Source: an uncultured Clostridia bacterium (GTDB taxonomy: Bacteria > Bacillota > Clostridia > Oscillospirales > Oscillospiraceae). From it: a stretch of 26,295 nucleotides of DNA. Location: NCBI GenBank assembly GCA_947383645.1, contig CANDEH010000026.1:1-26295 (forward strand). The letters are read 5' to 3'. Shown piece after piece: positions 14,602-23,100 of this stretch (within the stretch, counting starts at the first letter, position 1; each line of letters opens with the position of its first letter). Below the pieces are notes generated by a model that worked only from the letters and a program-made list of their open reading frames with translations, had not been told where the DNA came from and searched no databases. The translations under genes were made by a program, and so were the position numbers.

Positions 14602-14649
14602 GCCCAGGCCAATCAGGTTCCTCAGGGTGTCCTCCAACTCCTGGGCTAA
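14602..14649 (+). pseudogene. Relic of the 3' end of a second flagellin gene
   Basis: Fifteen codons plus TAA encode AQANQVPQGVLQLLG, exactly the last 15 residues of the flagellin that stops at 14434. Compared codon by codon, 7 bases differ and all are at third positions; both copies end in TAA. Silent-only divergence shows the copy was once under selection as a coding sequence. No flagellin sequence is seen before 14602: the 165 bases between the two copies are GC-rich hairpin-prone sequence without a recognisable gene. Confidence 0.85.
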
Positions 14650-14688
14650 TCCATCGCCAGAATATTGCGCATATCCAATCCATGCAGA

Positions 14689-14717
14689 GGGGGCGGGCAT
14701 TTGCCCGCCCCCTTTTT
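14689..14717 (+). terminator. Rho-independent terminator downstream of flagellin
   Basis: GGGGGCGGGC (14689-14698) pairs with GCCCGCCCCC (14703-14712), loop ATTT, then T5. It sits 40 nt after the relic stop, not after the intact flagellin, so it was probably the terminator of the lost second flagellin and now serves the first. Confidence 0.93.
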
Positions 14718-14847
14718 CGCGGCCAAGAAGAAGCCCCCTGAAGGTGCATTGGCAGCGGAAAGAATCGCGTGAAAGGCCCCGCCTGCGCCCCAAGGGTATT
14801 ACCTCGCCGCCGACGGCAAAGAAATACTCCTGGGGTACAGGCGTGAA

Positions 14848-14937
14848 GAGATACAATCGTTTTTTCACTCGAGGTTCACCCCATGAAGTGCAGCCCAAGG
14901 TACGGAGCGCAGCGAACCATCTCAGAAAAAATGCAAG
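14848..14937 (+). repeat. Partial copy of the dispersed intergenic repeat (copy C)
   Basis: AATCGTTTTTTC (about 14854-14865) matches copy A at about 8712-8723. GGAGCGCAGCGAACC (14904-14918) followed by CTCAGAAAAAATGCAAG resembles AGAGCGCAGCGAAAT followed by CTCAAAAAAATTCTTG at about 8806-8840. The middle part differs. It lies directly upstream of fliB. The stretch 14718-14847 contains no gene I can support. Confidence 0.5.
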
Positions 14938-14977
14938 TATCCCTCTCTGACACGCGAAAAAGGAAGGAGAAAACACC

Positions 14978-16192
14978 ATGCCCTACGAAAAGATCAAGCT
15001 GGAAACCGCGCTGATGCCCGCCTATTATAAGGACTTCCGCTGTCTGGCCGCCGCCTGTCAGGACACCTGCTGTACCGGCTGGAAGATCGAGTTTGACAAG
15101 AAGGACTACCTGGCCATCAAGCGCGCGGCCCGCACGGAGGAGCTGAAAGCGGCGCTGGCCCAGGGGATGCCCCGCCTCCGGCAGCAGGAGCACGACAGGA
15201 TGTACGCCGAATTTACCATGAGCGAGGCGGGCCGCTGCCACCTCCAGCGCGAGGACGGCCTCTGCGCTCTGCAACTGGAGTGCGGTCCCGACGTTCTCCC
15301 CCGCGTCTGCCGCCTCTTCCCCCGGCGGAGAGCGTACACCCCCTACGCCTGTGAGTTCTCCCTCTCCCCCGCCTGCGAGGGTGTGATTAACCTGCTGTGG
15401 GATTTGCCGGAGGGCATCGACTTTATCGAGGAGCCCCTCCACCCCAGAGACGTGCGCTATTACCAACCCTCCAACGCCGCCGCCGCCCGCTTCGCCCCCA
15501 TCCGCTCTCTGTTTATCGACGTCCTCCAGGCCCGCGCCATGCGTCTGCCCCAGCGCCTCCTGCTCCTGGGCCTGCTCACCCAGCAGCTCAGGGAGCTGGA
15601 CTGGGACAATCTGGAAGCTCTGGACGCCTGGCTGGAGCAGGCGGTGGTGACGCTCCACACCCCCGCCGTCGCCGCCCAGCTGAACCAGCTGCCCCACGAC
15701 CGCACCCTCTTCCTCGCCAACGGCCTCCACGTCCTCCTTGCCGCCTTCTCCCGGGAAAACCAGGCCCTCCGGGACGAGCTGCTGGAGGCTCTGGACGAGA
15801 ACCACCAAAGGCAGGACCTCAACCATTTCAATATTGAGAACAACCGGTATCAGCCTCTGTCGGAGCAGCTGGACGAGCTTCTGGGCCATTCGGAGCACCT
15901 CCTTGAGAATCTGATGGTCACCCTGGCCTTCCACCTCCACTTCCCCGCTCTGAACAGCCCGGAGGAGCTGTGGAAGAGCTATGTCAACCTGTGCAACCTG
16001 TACGGTCTCTACCGTTTTGCCGCTGTCTGCGCCTGTCAAAAGGAGGTCAGCCGCGCCCGGCTGACCCACGTTCTGGTCCAGGTCAGCCGAACGGTGCTCC
16101 ACAACAACACCCGCCAATCCCGCCTCCGGGACGAGCTCTTCAAAAACGACAGCGCCACCCTGGCCCACATGGCCATCCTGGTAGGCGAATAG
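14978..16192 (+). CDS. fliB: Flagellin lysine-N-methylase FliB
   Basis: FliB methylates the side-chain nitrogen of surface lysines on flagellin. The 404-residue length is usual for the family. The diagnostic cysteine pattern is present: C22, C27, C31-C32 followed by GW (CLAAACQDTCCTGW), then C87, C96, C102, C111 (CRLFPRR) and C125, C133. Such cysteines are thought to bind a metal or iron-sulphur cluster. The C-terminal half is helical, with the YVNLCNLYGLYRF segment near 330-345. AAGGAG (14964-14969) lies 8 nt before ATG 14978. It sits immediately after flagellin and its terminator, as in Salmonella where fliB adjoins fliC. No sigma-28 promoter is seen before it; it may have a weak promoter in the upstream repeat region. 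The target is very probably the Lys-rich variable domain of the neighbouring flagellin. Confidence 0.93.
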   Translation: MPYEKIKLETALMPAYYKDFRCLAAACQDTCCTGWKIEFDKKDYLAIKRAARTEELKAALAQGMPRLRQQEHDRMYAEFTMSEAGRCHLQREDGLCALQLECGPDVLPRVCRLFPRRRAYTPYACEFSLSPACEGVINLLWDLPEGIDFIEEPLHPRDVRYYQPSNAAAARFAPIRSLFIDVLQARAMRLPQRLLLLGLLTQQLRELDWDNLEALDAWLEQAVVTLHTPAVAAQLNQLPHDRTLFLANGLHVLLAAFSRENQALRDELLEALDENHQRQDLNHFNIENNRYQPLSEQLDELLGHSEHLLENLMVTLAFHLHFPALNSPEELWKSYVNLCNLYGLYRFAAVCACQKEVSRARLTHVLVQVSRTVLHNNTRQSRLRDELFKNDSATLAHMAILVGE

Positions 16193-16321
16193 CCCCCACC
16201 CTCCCCGTCCATACCCACCTCTCCCTGCCTGTTCTCCCCTCTCCCGGCGCGCTGAGCAGCCCGTCCGGCGTGTTGCACCAGCCGATGCAACAGGCGGCCT
16301 CTATTTCACGGTTTTTGCGGC

Positions 16322-16348
16322 TTAATTTCTCCATTTTCCGGTCGATAT
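16322..16348 (+). promoter_or_regulatory. Sigma-28 (SigD) promoter of the YjfB-like gene
   Basis: TTAA (16322-16325), a 15-nt spacer, then GTCGATAT (16341-16348), one mismatch from the consensus -10. Spacing is identical to that of the flagellin promoter. It lies 53 nt before the small gene's ATG. The rest of the fliB-to-promoter gap (16193-16321) shows only a TGTTGCA/TGCAACA stem near 16270-16292. Confidence 0.88.
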
Positions 16349-16352
16349 ACCA

Positions 16353-16377
16353 GTCAGGTGAAGCCTTTTCACCTGAC
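16353..16377 (+). promoter_or_regulatory. Perfect 10-bp hairpin at the 5' end of the YjfB-like mRNA
   Basis: GTCAGGTGAA (16353-16362) pairs perfectly with TTCACCTGAC (16368-16377), loop GCCTT. It starts 5 nt after the sigma-28 -10 box, so it would lie at the very 5' end of the transcript. It may stabilise the mRNA; an operator dyad is the alternative. Its loop has no GGA, so it is not a CsrA-type site. Confidence 0.7.
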
Positions 16378-16401
16378 GATCTGGGAGAAAGGAGTGATTA
16401 C

Positions 16402-16590
16402 ATGGGCCTTGATATGGGCATTGCCGCCGCGGCCATGAGCATGCAGAACGCACGCCTCCAATCCGCCTACAGCAACGCAATCCTCAAAGAGAACATGAAC
16501 AACATGGAGGAGCAGGCCATGTCTCTGATTAACGAGATGATGCAGGCCGTTCCCGCCCCGGCGCAGTACGGCTTCGACGTGTACGCCTGA
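16402..16590 (+). CDS. YjfB-like putative motility protein, 62 residues
   Basis: This small protein (MGLDMGIAAAAMSMQNARLQ...) matches the YjfB family of putative motility proteins: a short N-terminus with MSM/Q residues, a central helix (AILKENMNNMEEQAMSLINEMM) and a short tail with a Pro-rich turn ending in FDVYA. Family members in Bacillus are under SigD control, and here a sigma-28 promoter lies just upstream, which supports the call. AAAGGAG (16388-16394) lies 7 nt before ATG 16402. There is no signal peptide. Its molecular function is not established. Bidirectional terminators follow at once, so it is a single-gene unit between fliB and the convergent SLH gene. Confidence 0.85.
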   Translation: MGLDMGIAAAAMSMQNARLQSAYSNAILKENMNNMEEQAMSLINEMMQAVPAPAQYGFDVYA

Positions 16591-16608
16591 GCCGCCTCCC
16601 CAGACAGC

Positions 16609-16638
16609 AAAAAAGTCCAGCTCCCGCTGGACTTTTTT
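16609..16638. terminator. Bidirectional terminator after the YjfB-like gene
   Basis: A6 (16609-16614), GTCCAGC (16615-16621), loop TCCC, GCTGGAC (16626-16632), T6 (16633-16638). It is symmetrical, so it can stop transcripts from either side of this convergent junction. Confidence 0.93.
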
Positions 16639-16661
16639 GATTTTGTCGCATTTTTTTATCA

Positions 16662-16702
16662 AAAAGGAAGGGACGGCGTCTCTGACGTCGTCCCTTCCTT
16701 TT
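16662..16702. terminator. Second bidirectional terminator at the convergent junction
   Basis: A 19-bp stem with one G.T pair (AAAAGGAAGGGACGG.. at 16662-16680 against ..CGTCCCTTCCTTTT ending 16702), loop TCT, A-run on one side and T-run on the other. On the minus strand it lies 67 nt beyond the stop of the SLH gene. Confidence 0.9.
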
Positions 16703-16768
16703 GTCTCATTATCGGACTAAACTGCCATTTTTACCCCATATACGGGGAAAATTGTACGTCAAACAAGC

Positions 16769-19700
16769 TCACATTGTCATAGTCCTGTGGAGCAGCACGG
16801 CCATATCCACCCGTGTGAGGGCGTCCCGGGGCGCCAGACGGTTCCCCGCTGTGGGCAGCAGCCCCTGCTGCACCATATAGGCCATGGCCCCCTGGGCGTA
16901 ACCGGACACCGAGCCGCTGTCGCCGTAGGAGGACAGGGCGTAGGCGGGGCCGTCGCTGACGCTGTAGCCGGCGATGCGCATGGCCCGCTGGACCATCAGC
17001 ATGGCGTCCTGACGGCTCAGGGTGCTGGTGGGCTGATACAGATTCCCGCCGGTGCCGCTGACAATCCCCAGGGCCCGGAGGGTCTGCACCGCCTCGGCGT
17101 AGTAGGCGGTGGCGGGGACATCGCCAAAGCGCTGGCCGGTACCGCCGCCGGCGGTGAGTTTAAAGGCCCGCACCAGCATCAGCGCAAAGTCCCCCCGGCG
17201 GATGGACATCTCCGGGCCGTAGGTGGTGGCGGTGATGCCGCTGACCACACCCTGATCCTTGAGGTAGTCCACAGCGGCCTGGGCCTCAGAGGAGTAGCCG
17301 CCCATGTCGCTGAAGTAGGCGGAGTAGCCGCCCTCCACCTGGATAATCAGCTCGCCGTTGTACTGGCTGCCGCTGGTGCCGGTGGCGGTGTAGGGGATCG
17401 TCACCGTACCGGTGTACCCCGCCTTGGGCACGAAGGTCAGGCTGGAGAGGGCGGGACTGCCGCTAATCATGTACTCCGTGTTGGCGGTGGCCTGCCAGCC
17501 GTAGACTGTGGGGCTGGTATACTGGAAGTACAGCCGGCCCGCGCTGGCGGGGGGCATGTAGGCGAAGCGCACGGAGCGCAGGCGCACACGGCTGTTGGCA
17601 TTCTCAAAGGCGGAGGCCTGGAGATTCACCGGGGTCTGGCGGGTGGTGTAGACCACCCGGGCCTCGGGGGCGGCCTCGCCCACGTTCACCTCCACAGTGC
17701 CGTTGAAGCGGGTGCCGTCCTTGGCGTAGCCGGTGAAGTCGATCTCCGCGACGCCGTAGAAGTTGTTGGCGGGGACGAAGCTGACCTTGGAGATGGTGTT
17801 GCCGCTGCCGCTGTAGTAGTAGCTGGTGCTGCTGTTGACCTTGCTGCCGGTGGAGCTGGAGGATCGGTAGTTGTAGTACAGCGTGCCCACGCCGGAGGAG
17901 GGCTGTGTAAAGCGGACATAGTTTAAATCGTCCCCGGTCTCGTAGGCGCAGAGATCGTCAAAGTCCCGGGCTGTAAAGGTCACCGCCTCCCGGTAGTCCG
18001 TGTCATAGACGATATCCGGGCGGCTGCCGCCGCCGGTGCTGCCGCCCCGGGACTCGATGACCATGGTGCCGGAAAAGGTGTCGTTATCGAGCGTATAGGC
18101 GGTGAAGGGCACCTCCACGCTGCCGTCGAACCTGCTGGACGCCCAGAAGGACAGGTTGTCAATCCGGGGGCTGCGGCCGTTGTAGTACTGGGCCCGGGTG
18201 GTGACGCGGGTGCCGCCGCTGGTGGAGGTGCGGCTGTGGTACAGGGTGCCGTCATTGGTGGATGGCAGGCTGTTGAAGGTGATGTAGTTCAGCCGCTGGC
18301 CGGTGAGGTCCAGACTCAGATCGTTGAAGTCCTCGTTGTCCAGCTTCACCGACCGGCCCGCGGCACAGGTGTAGTACACGTCGCCGCTGCTGCCGCCGCC
18401 GGTGCGGACGTTGACCTCCGCCGTACCGGAAAAGCGGTTGCCCCGGTCGTCCCAGCCGGTGAAGGGGATCTGCACCCGGCCTGTAAACTCACTGGCCGGG
18501 ACGAAGGTCACCCGGGAGATGCGGGGGTTCTGGCTCATGTAGTAGTTCACCCCCGCCTGGACGGCGCTGCCGGGCTGGGTGGAGGATCGGTAGTCGTAGT
18601 ACAGCGTACCCTGGCCGGCGCTGGGAAGGGTAAACTGGACGTAGCGCAGGACCCGGCCGGTCTGGGCGTCGCAGTAGTCGTCAAAATCGCCGCCGTCAAA
18701 GCCCACGGGGCTGTTTTTGGCGGTGTTGTACACCGGGCCGCCCTCCGTCTGCTGTGTGACGGTGATGGTGATCTCCCCCCGGTAGCTGCCGCCGGTGACG
18801 CCGTAGCCGGTGTAGTACACCGTCACCGTGCCGGCAAAGCCGTAGGCCGGGACAAAGGAGATGCGGTCCAGCTCGCTGAGGCGGTAGCGCCGGCCGGTCT
18901 CCACCCTGCTGCCGTAGTCGCTCTCGCTGGCGTAGTCCAGGTACAGCGTGCCCCGGGTCTCGGCGGGGAGGGCGAAGACCGCCTCCTTAATGGACTCCCC
19001 CAGCTTGCTCTGGCAGACCCGGGAGAAGAGCTGGCCGGTGAATTTGGCCGGGTTCTGCACCGTGGCGTCCAGGGTCATGCTGGCGGTAGCGTTGTCGATG
19101 TCCACGCTGATTACGCCGGAGAAATTGCGGTTGTTGCTGGTCACGCCGCTGTAGCGGATGGTGGCCTTGCCGTTGAAGTTGGGATTGGGCACAAAGGTGA
19201 TGTCCTGGATGTAGGGACCCCGGGAGGTCCCGCCCCGGGGATAGTAGCTCTGGGTCTGGGCCACGCCGGCGCCGGGCTCCGCCTCGGACTTGTAGCCCAA
19301 GTAGAGCGTCCCCTCCTTGGGCGCCACAAAGAGCCCGGTGACGTAGCTGAGGCTGCCCTTGGTCACCTCCACGCTGCGGGTATTGATCTTGCTCTCCATG
19401 TCGGTGAAGGCCAGGGGACTGCCCGCGCTGGCCCGCTCGTTAATGGGCTCCGCGTCGTTGGAGAGGACGGTGACCTTCACCGTGGCCGTGTAGCCGTTGG
19501 CGCTGACGGTAAAGGTGGCGCTGCCCGCGGAGAAGCCCACAATCCGGTTGCCGCTGTAGTCGGCCACCGTCTGGTTGTCGCTGCGCCACTCCAGCTCGCC
19601 CACCTTGGCGCTGCCGAAGCTCTCCGGGATGGGGACGGCGTGGGACTCGCCCACGAAAATCTCCACCTCGGCGTCCTCGGGCCTGATGTAGTGGCCGGCC

Positions 19701-20053
19701 ACGGTAACGATGCAGTTGACGCTTCTGCTGTCGCCCACACTGGCGCGGATGCGGGTCTGGCCGGGGCGCAGAGGGGTGATGGTGGTGGTGGCTCCGGTGC
19801 TGTTGAACTTGATGATCTCCTCGCCGCCCTCCTCTACCGACCAGTTGACGGTCTGGCCGTTGTCGGGATCGACAATGGCGGTGAGGGTGCGGCTCTCCTC
19901 TTGGTTCATTTCTATCGTGTTCTGGGACAGGGAGACGTAGACCTGTGTGGTCCCCGTATCTTCCCCCTCCGCGGAGACGGGGACGATCAGGGAGCACAGG
20001 AGCAGCAGAGTCAGCAGCGCCGCTTGGAGGCGGCGGAGAGTGTGTCGGGTCAT
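16769..20053 (-). CDS. SLH-anchored surface protein with six cadherin-like repeats
   Basis: This 1094-residue exported protein has a signal peptide of about 28 residues (cleavage after VSA). Residues about 34-198 look like two bacterial Ig-like (BIG2) domains (VYVSLSQNTIEMNQEESRTL; VEIFVGESHAVPI). Six tandem modules of about 95-130 residues follow (about 213-320, 335-433, 450-549, 569-668, 690-791, 809-906). Each has a GTLYYxY strand, a Y-Y pair, a FVPAxxFxG turn and a final FxGxxxVxV strand; the turn-strand part resembles cadherin-like beta-sandwiches. Modules 2, 3 and 5 share one Cys at the same place (C347, C461, C702). Three SLH domains (about 912-1092) anchor it to secondary wall polymer. 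AAGGAG lies 9 nt before the ATG. It follows the larger SLH gene by 81 nt, so co-transcription is likely. It is a structural or adhesive surface protein; the ligand is unknown. Confidence 0.93.
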   Translation of the reverse strand: MTRHTLRRLQAALLTLLLLCSLIVPVSAEGEDTGTTQVYVSLSQNTIEMNQEESRTLTAIVDPDNGQTVNWSVEEGGEEIIKFNSTGATTTITPLRPGQTRIRASVGDSRSVNCIVTVAGHYIRPEDAEVEIFVGESHAVPIPESFGSAKVGELEWRSDNQTVADYSGNRIVGFSAGSATFTVSANGYTATVKVTVLSNDAEPINERASAGSPLAFTDMESKINTRSVEVTKGSLSYVTGLFVAPKEGTLYLGYKSEAEPGAGVAQTQSYYPRGGTSRGPYIQDITFVPNPNFNGKATIRYSGVTSNNRNFSGVISVDIDNATASMTLDATVQNPAKFTGQLFSRVCQSKLGESIKEAVFALPAETRGTLYLDYASESDYGSRVETGRRYRLSELDRISFVPAYGFAGTVTVYYTGYGVTGGSYRGEITITVTQQTEGGPVYNTAKNSPVGFDGGDFDDYCDAQTGRVLRYVQFTLPSAGQGTLYYDYRSSTQPGSAVQAGVNYYMSQNPRISRVTFVPASEFTGRVQIPFTGWDDRGNRFSGTAEVNVRTGGGSSGDVYYTCAAGRSVKLDNEDFNDLSLDLTGQRLNYITFNSLPSTNDGTLYHSRTSTSGGTRVTTRAQYYNGRSPRIDNLSFWASSRFDGSVEVPFTAYTLDNDTFSGTMVIESRGGSTGGGSRPDIVYDTDYREAVTFTARDFDDLCAYETGDDLNYVRFTQPSSGVGTLYYNYRSSSSTGSKVNSSTSYYYSGSGNTISKVSFVPANNFYGVAEIDFTGYAKDGTRFNGTVEVNVGEAAPEARVVYTTRQTPVNLQASAFENANSRVRLRSVRFAYMPPASAGRLYFQYTSPTVYGWQATANTEYMISGSPALSSLTFVPKAGYTGTVTIPYTATGTSGSQYNGELIIQVEGGYSAYFSDMGGYSSEAQAAVDYLKDQGVVSGITATTYGPEMSIRRGDFALMLVRAFKLTAGGGTGQRFGDVPATAYYAEAVQTLRALGIVSGTGGNLYQPTSTLSRQDAMLMVQRAMRIAGYSVSDGPAYALSSYGDSGSVSGYAQGAMAYMVQQGLLPTAGNRLAPRDALTRVDMAVLLHRTMTM

Positions 20054-20083
20054 GGGCTTGCACTCCTTTTCACGGTAATGGCA

Positions 20084-20108
20084 CAGGGGCGGGCTATGCC
20101 CGCCCCTG
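20084..20108. repeat. GC hairpin between the two SLH genes
   Basis: CAGGGGCGGGC (20084-20094) and GCCCGCCCCTG (20098-20108) form a perfect 11-bp stem with loop TAT. No T-run follows on the minus strand, so it is more likely to slow, process or protect mRNA than to end it. The stem core is nearly the same as that of the terminator at 14689-14712. Confidence 0.7.
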
Positions 20109-20134
20109 CGTGGGCTTTGGGGGTATGAGACGGC

Positions 20135-23100
20135 TTACTTCAACGTTCCTATAATAGGCGTTTTCCCGTCCGCCATATAGCCAATGATGGGTTTTCCGTC
20201 CTGCCAGCCAAGAATGGGCACGGCCTTCCCCCGGCTGTCATAGGCCATGTTGGTTGTATCCGGGTCCGGGTTGGTGACAGGCGGGGCCTCCTTCAGCACA
20301 TTGGGGCCGAAGGTCTTGTCATAGATCGTCTCGATGGTGGATCCGCCCCAGATAATCTGCATGCTGGTGACGCCCATCAGGTTGCCCTTCTCGTCAAAGT
20401 AGGTCCGGCCGCTGACGGTGATGTTCATCTTGTTCGCGCTGTCAATGACGCCGCCGGAGTTGGCAATGTAGCCGCCGTCAAAGAGCGTGAGATCGAAGTT
20501 GCTGGACTGGTCCTTAAAGTCAATTCTGAAGGTACTGCTGGGCGTGTCCTTGTCCTCCTCCAGCCAGACCTTGCCGTCCTTCATGTCCAGGCCGTTGCCG
20601 ATATCCTGGAACAGGCCGATCCAGTCGTCCTCGCCGCTGCCGCTCAAAATCGCCTGGTTCATCGTCTGGTAGACGGGCTTCGTCTTGGAGTTGATGCCGC
20701 CCTGGTTCCAGTAGAGGGGGATATCAAAGCCAAATCTGATATATCCGCTGATCTTGCCGTCCTCGTCAATCTGCACGTTGCCGCCGCAGTTCAGCTTGTT
20801 GGGCTTGGGCGGGTTGGCCTCGGCAATACGGATGTTTCCGGCGGCGCCGAAGGTATCCACCTCGTGTCCGCCCTCCTTGATGGTGGCGTGGCGGCCCACG
20901 GCCACAATGTAGTAGCTGGTGAGCGGCTGCATCTCCTTGGTGTGATCCACCGTGGCCGGAGGATTGTTGGTGGAGGTGGGGTTTACCGTGTCGCCAAACA
21001 TCGCGCTGGCGTCCTCCGCGCCGTTGCGGATGGTGTTGGCTATCCGGTCTTTCAGCGTGTCGCTGGCGTAGGCGTCGAAGCAGGAGTAGCCCACATACTC
21101 GGCCTCAGGTCCGCTGTAGACCTCCAGCATCGCCTCCAGAACGGTCATGGGCTTGGTGGAGTCATAGCCCTGTGCGCCGGGTCTGAGGTTGCCTCCTGAG
21201 ATCTCAATGGACATGTCGCTGACATTTTGCAGGTCCGCCACGGTGAACATCAGATAGTCCACAATGGAGTTGACCGGGGCGGTCTCCACTGTCGCCTTGC
21301 CGCCGTTGCGGCGAATAGTGATCTTGGGCTTTTTGACCTCGGGGGTCTCGAACTTGTAGACGTAGACCTCGGAAAGATCGCTGAACTCGCCCTTGAGGAC
21401 GAAGTAGACGTAGTACTTGGTCTCCGGCTGGAGCTCCTCGATCTGCTTGTTCACCACGCCGCTGCCGCCGGGGTAGTCCACGGTGCCGTACTTGATCTTT
21501 GCGTTGCCCTCGTAATACTTCTCCGCCTCATAGATGATGAGGTTTGAGGGGGCCGCCACCGCGGGTCTGGTAATGCCCGTATCTCCCGCGCTGTTCTGAA
21601 CCTTGGCCCATACGGCGTCGTCGCCTGTGGTGCCGTCCGCCAAGGTGGGGGTAAGCTCGGAAGCGGGGGCCACCACGTAGTAGATGGTGCCCTTGCGGTT
21701 CAGCCGAAGGCCCATGTCGATGTAGGTATCCTCAATGTCCTCCGCCTTCCACCGGGGGAAGCCGGTGTAGAAGGTGGGGACTGCGGTGTCCGTCTTCTCA
21801 ATCAGGTACTCCAGATACCGGGAGTTGTTGGCAGTGCGGCCAATGGAGATCACGCCGCCGTCGTTGACATCGTGGGAGAAGCTCTCCCACTTGCTCAGCG
21901 ACAGCCCGTTGGCCAACTTGTCAATGGCGTAATTCGCGCCGGAGACCGCGTAGATCCGCACATTCACATCGTCGCTCCACTCATCGGGGGTAGTAGAGTC
22001 GCCCATCTGGGTGAGGCTGATGGCGAACTCGTAGAATACCGTGCGGCTGTCGTCCAGCGTGTTGACGGCGGGAATCCCGTTGCCGTTTTTACACTGGCCG
22101 AAATCCACGCAGAGGCTGCGGCCGGCGGGGTTGGTCTGCGTGCCGGTGAGAACGCCGCTGTTATTCAAGCGGTACCAGCCGTGGCCGGCATTGTTGGCCG
22201 CCGTCTCCGCCGGGAGGCCGAAATACTTGTTGGTCTGCACCACGCCATTCTCGTCCACAACGCGGTAGTAGAGGTCGTAGGCCACCGTGGCGTCGGTGAA
22301 GAGGAGCATGTCAAAGGTCATGGCGGGGATCACCTTGCTGGTGGTCCTTGGGATCATCCGAAAACGGTAGTCCAAGCGGACCGGCGCATTCCCTATCACA
22401 GGGACCTGATCCTCGTCAAGGGTAAAGGGGGACAAGGTCACCTCGGCAAAGACCGTGGTAAACTGGGGCAGGGCATAGGGCTGATCGTGGGCCAGCGGGT
22501 TGTTGGCGTTGTCGGCGATGTTCTCGATTTCAAAGTGGTAGGTGGCGCCGCTGGCCAGGTTGATGCCGCGCTCGCTGTCCGGCAGGTTCTTGGAGGGGAA
22601 GGTCACCAGCATGTGGCCGTTGCTGGGGTTGCTGGTGATTACCGCGTTGCGGTAGTCGATGACCCAGTCGGTCTCCGTAGCGGAGGTTTTGTCCGTGCGC
22701 TCCTTCACCGGCAGGGGATCGCCGCTCTCGCTGACCTGATAGAGCTTGATGGTGTTTCGCAGCGCCCGCACCATGGCCTCCCGGAGGGCGGGCTTATCGC
22801 CGTCGGGGGCGTCGGCGTAGGCCTTGTAGAGCTCCAAAAGGCTGGTGCCGTCGCCCTTGGCGGTGGACTTGACACCCTCGGTAAACTCAATGGTCACGTC
22901 GGAGTTGGGCAGGGGCTGGTCGTTCTGGACGTCGGAAAAGACTTGGGTGACATCGGGGCCCTCGGTATCCAAGGTGTGGATAGTGACCTTCTGCACCTTC
23001 TCCGAGTAGTTGCCGGCGGCGTCCTGGGCCACGTACCAGAGGTCATAGGAGGTCTGGGCCTCAAGGCCGCTGACGGTAAAGGTGCCGTCCCGGTCGGGGT

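Noticed and set aside
11957..14749. 930-residue open frame antisense to flagellin
   Set aside because: Same codon-bias shadow; it crosses the flagellin promoter, leader stems and terminator, which are all better supported.
14747..14881. Short plus-strand frame reading GYYLAADGKEILLGY before fliB
   Set aside because: It looks somewhat protein-like but has no start codon or ribosome site, stops on both sides, and overlaps the partial repeat copy; it may be a gene relic but cannot be supported.
18236..20128. 630-residue plus-strand frame over the smaller SLH gene
   Set aside because: Shadow frame with repetitive Gly/Val/His composition and no domain; the true gene is on the minus strand.
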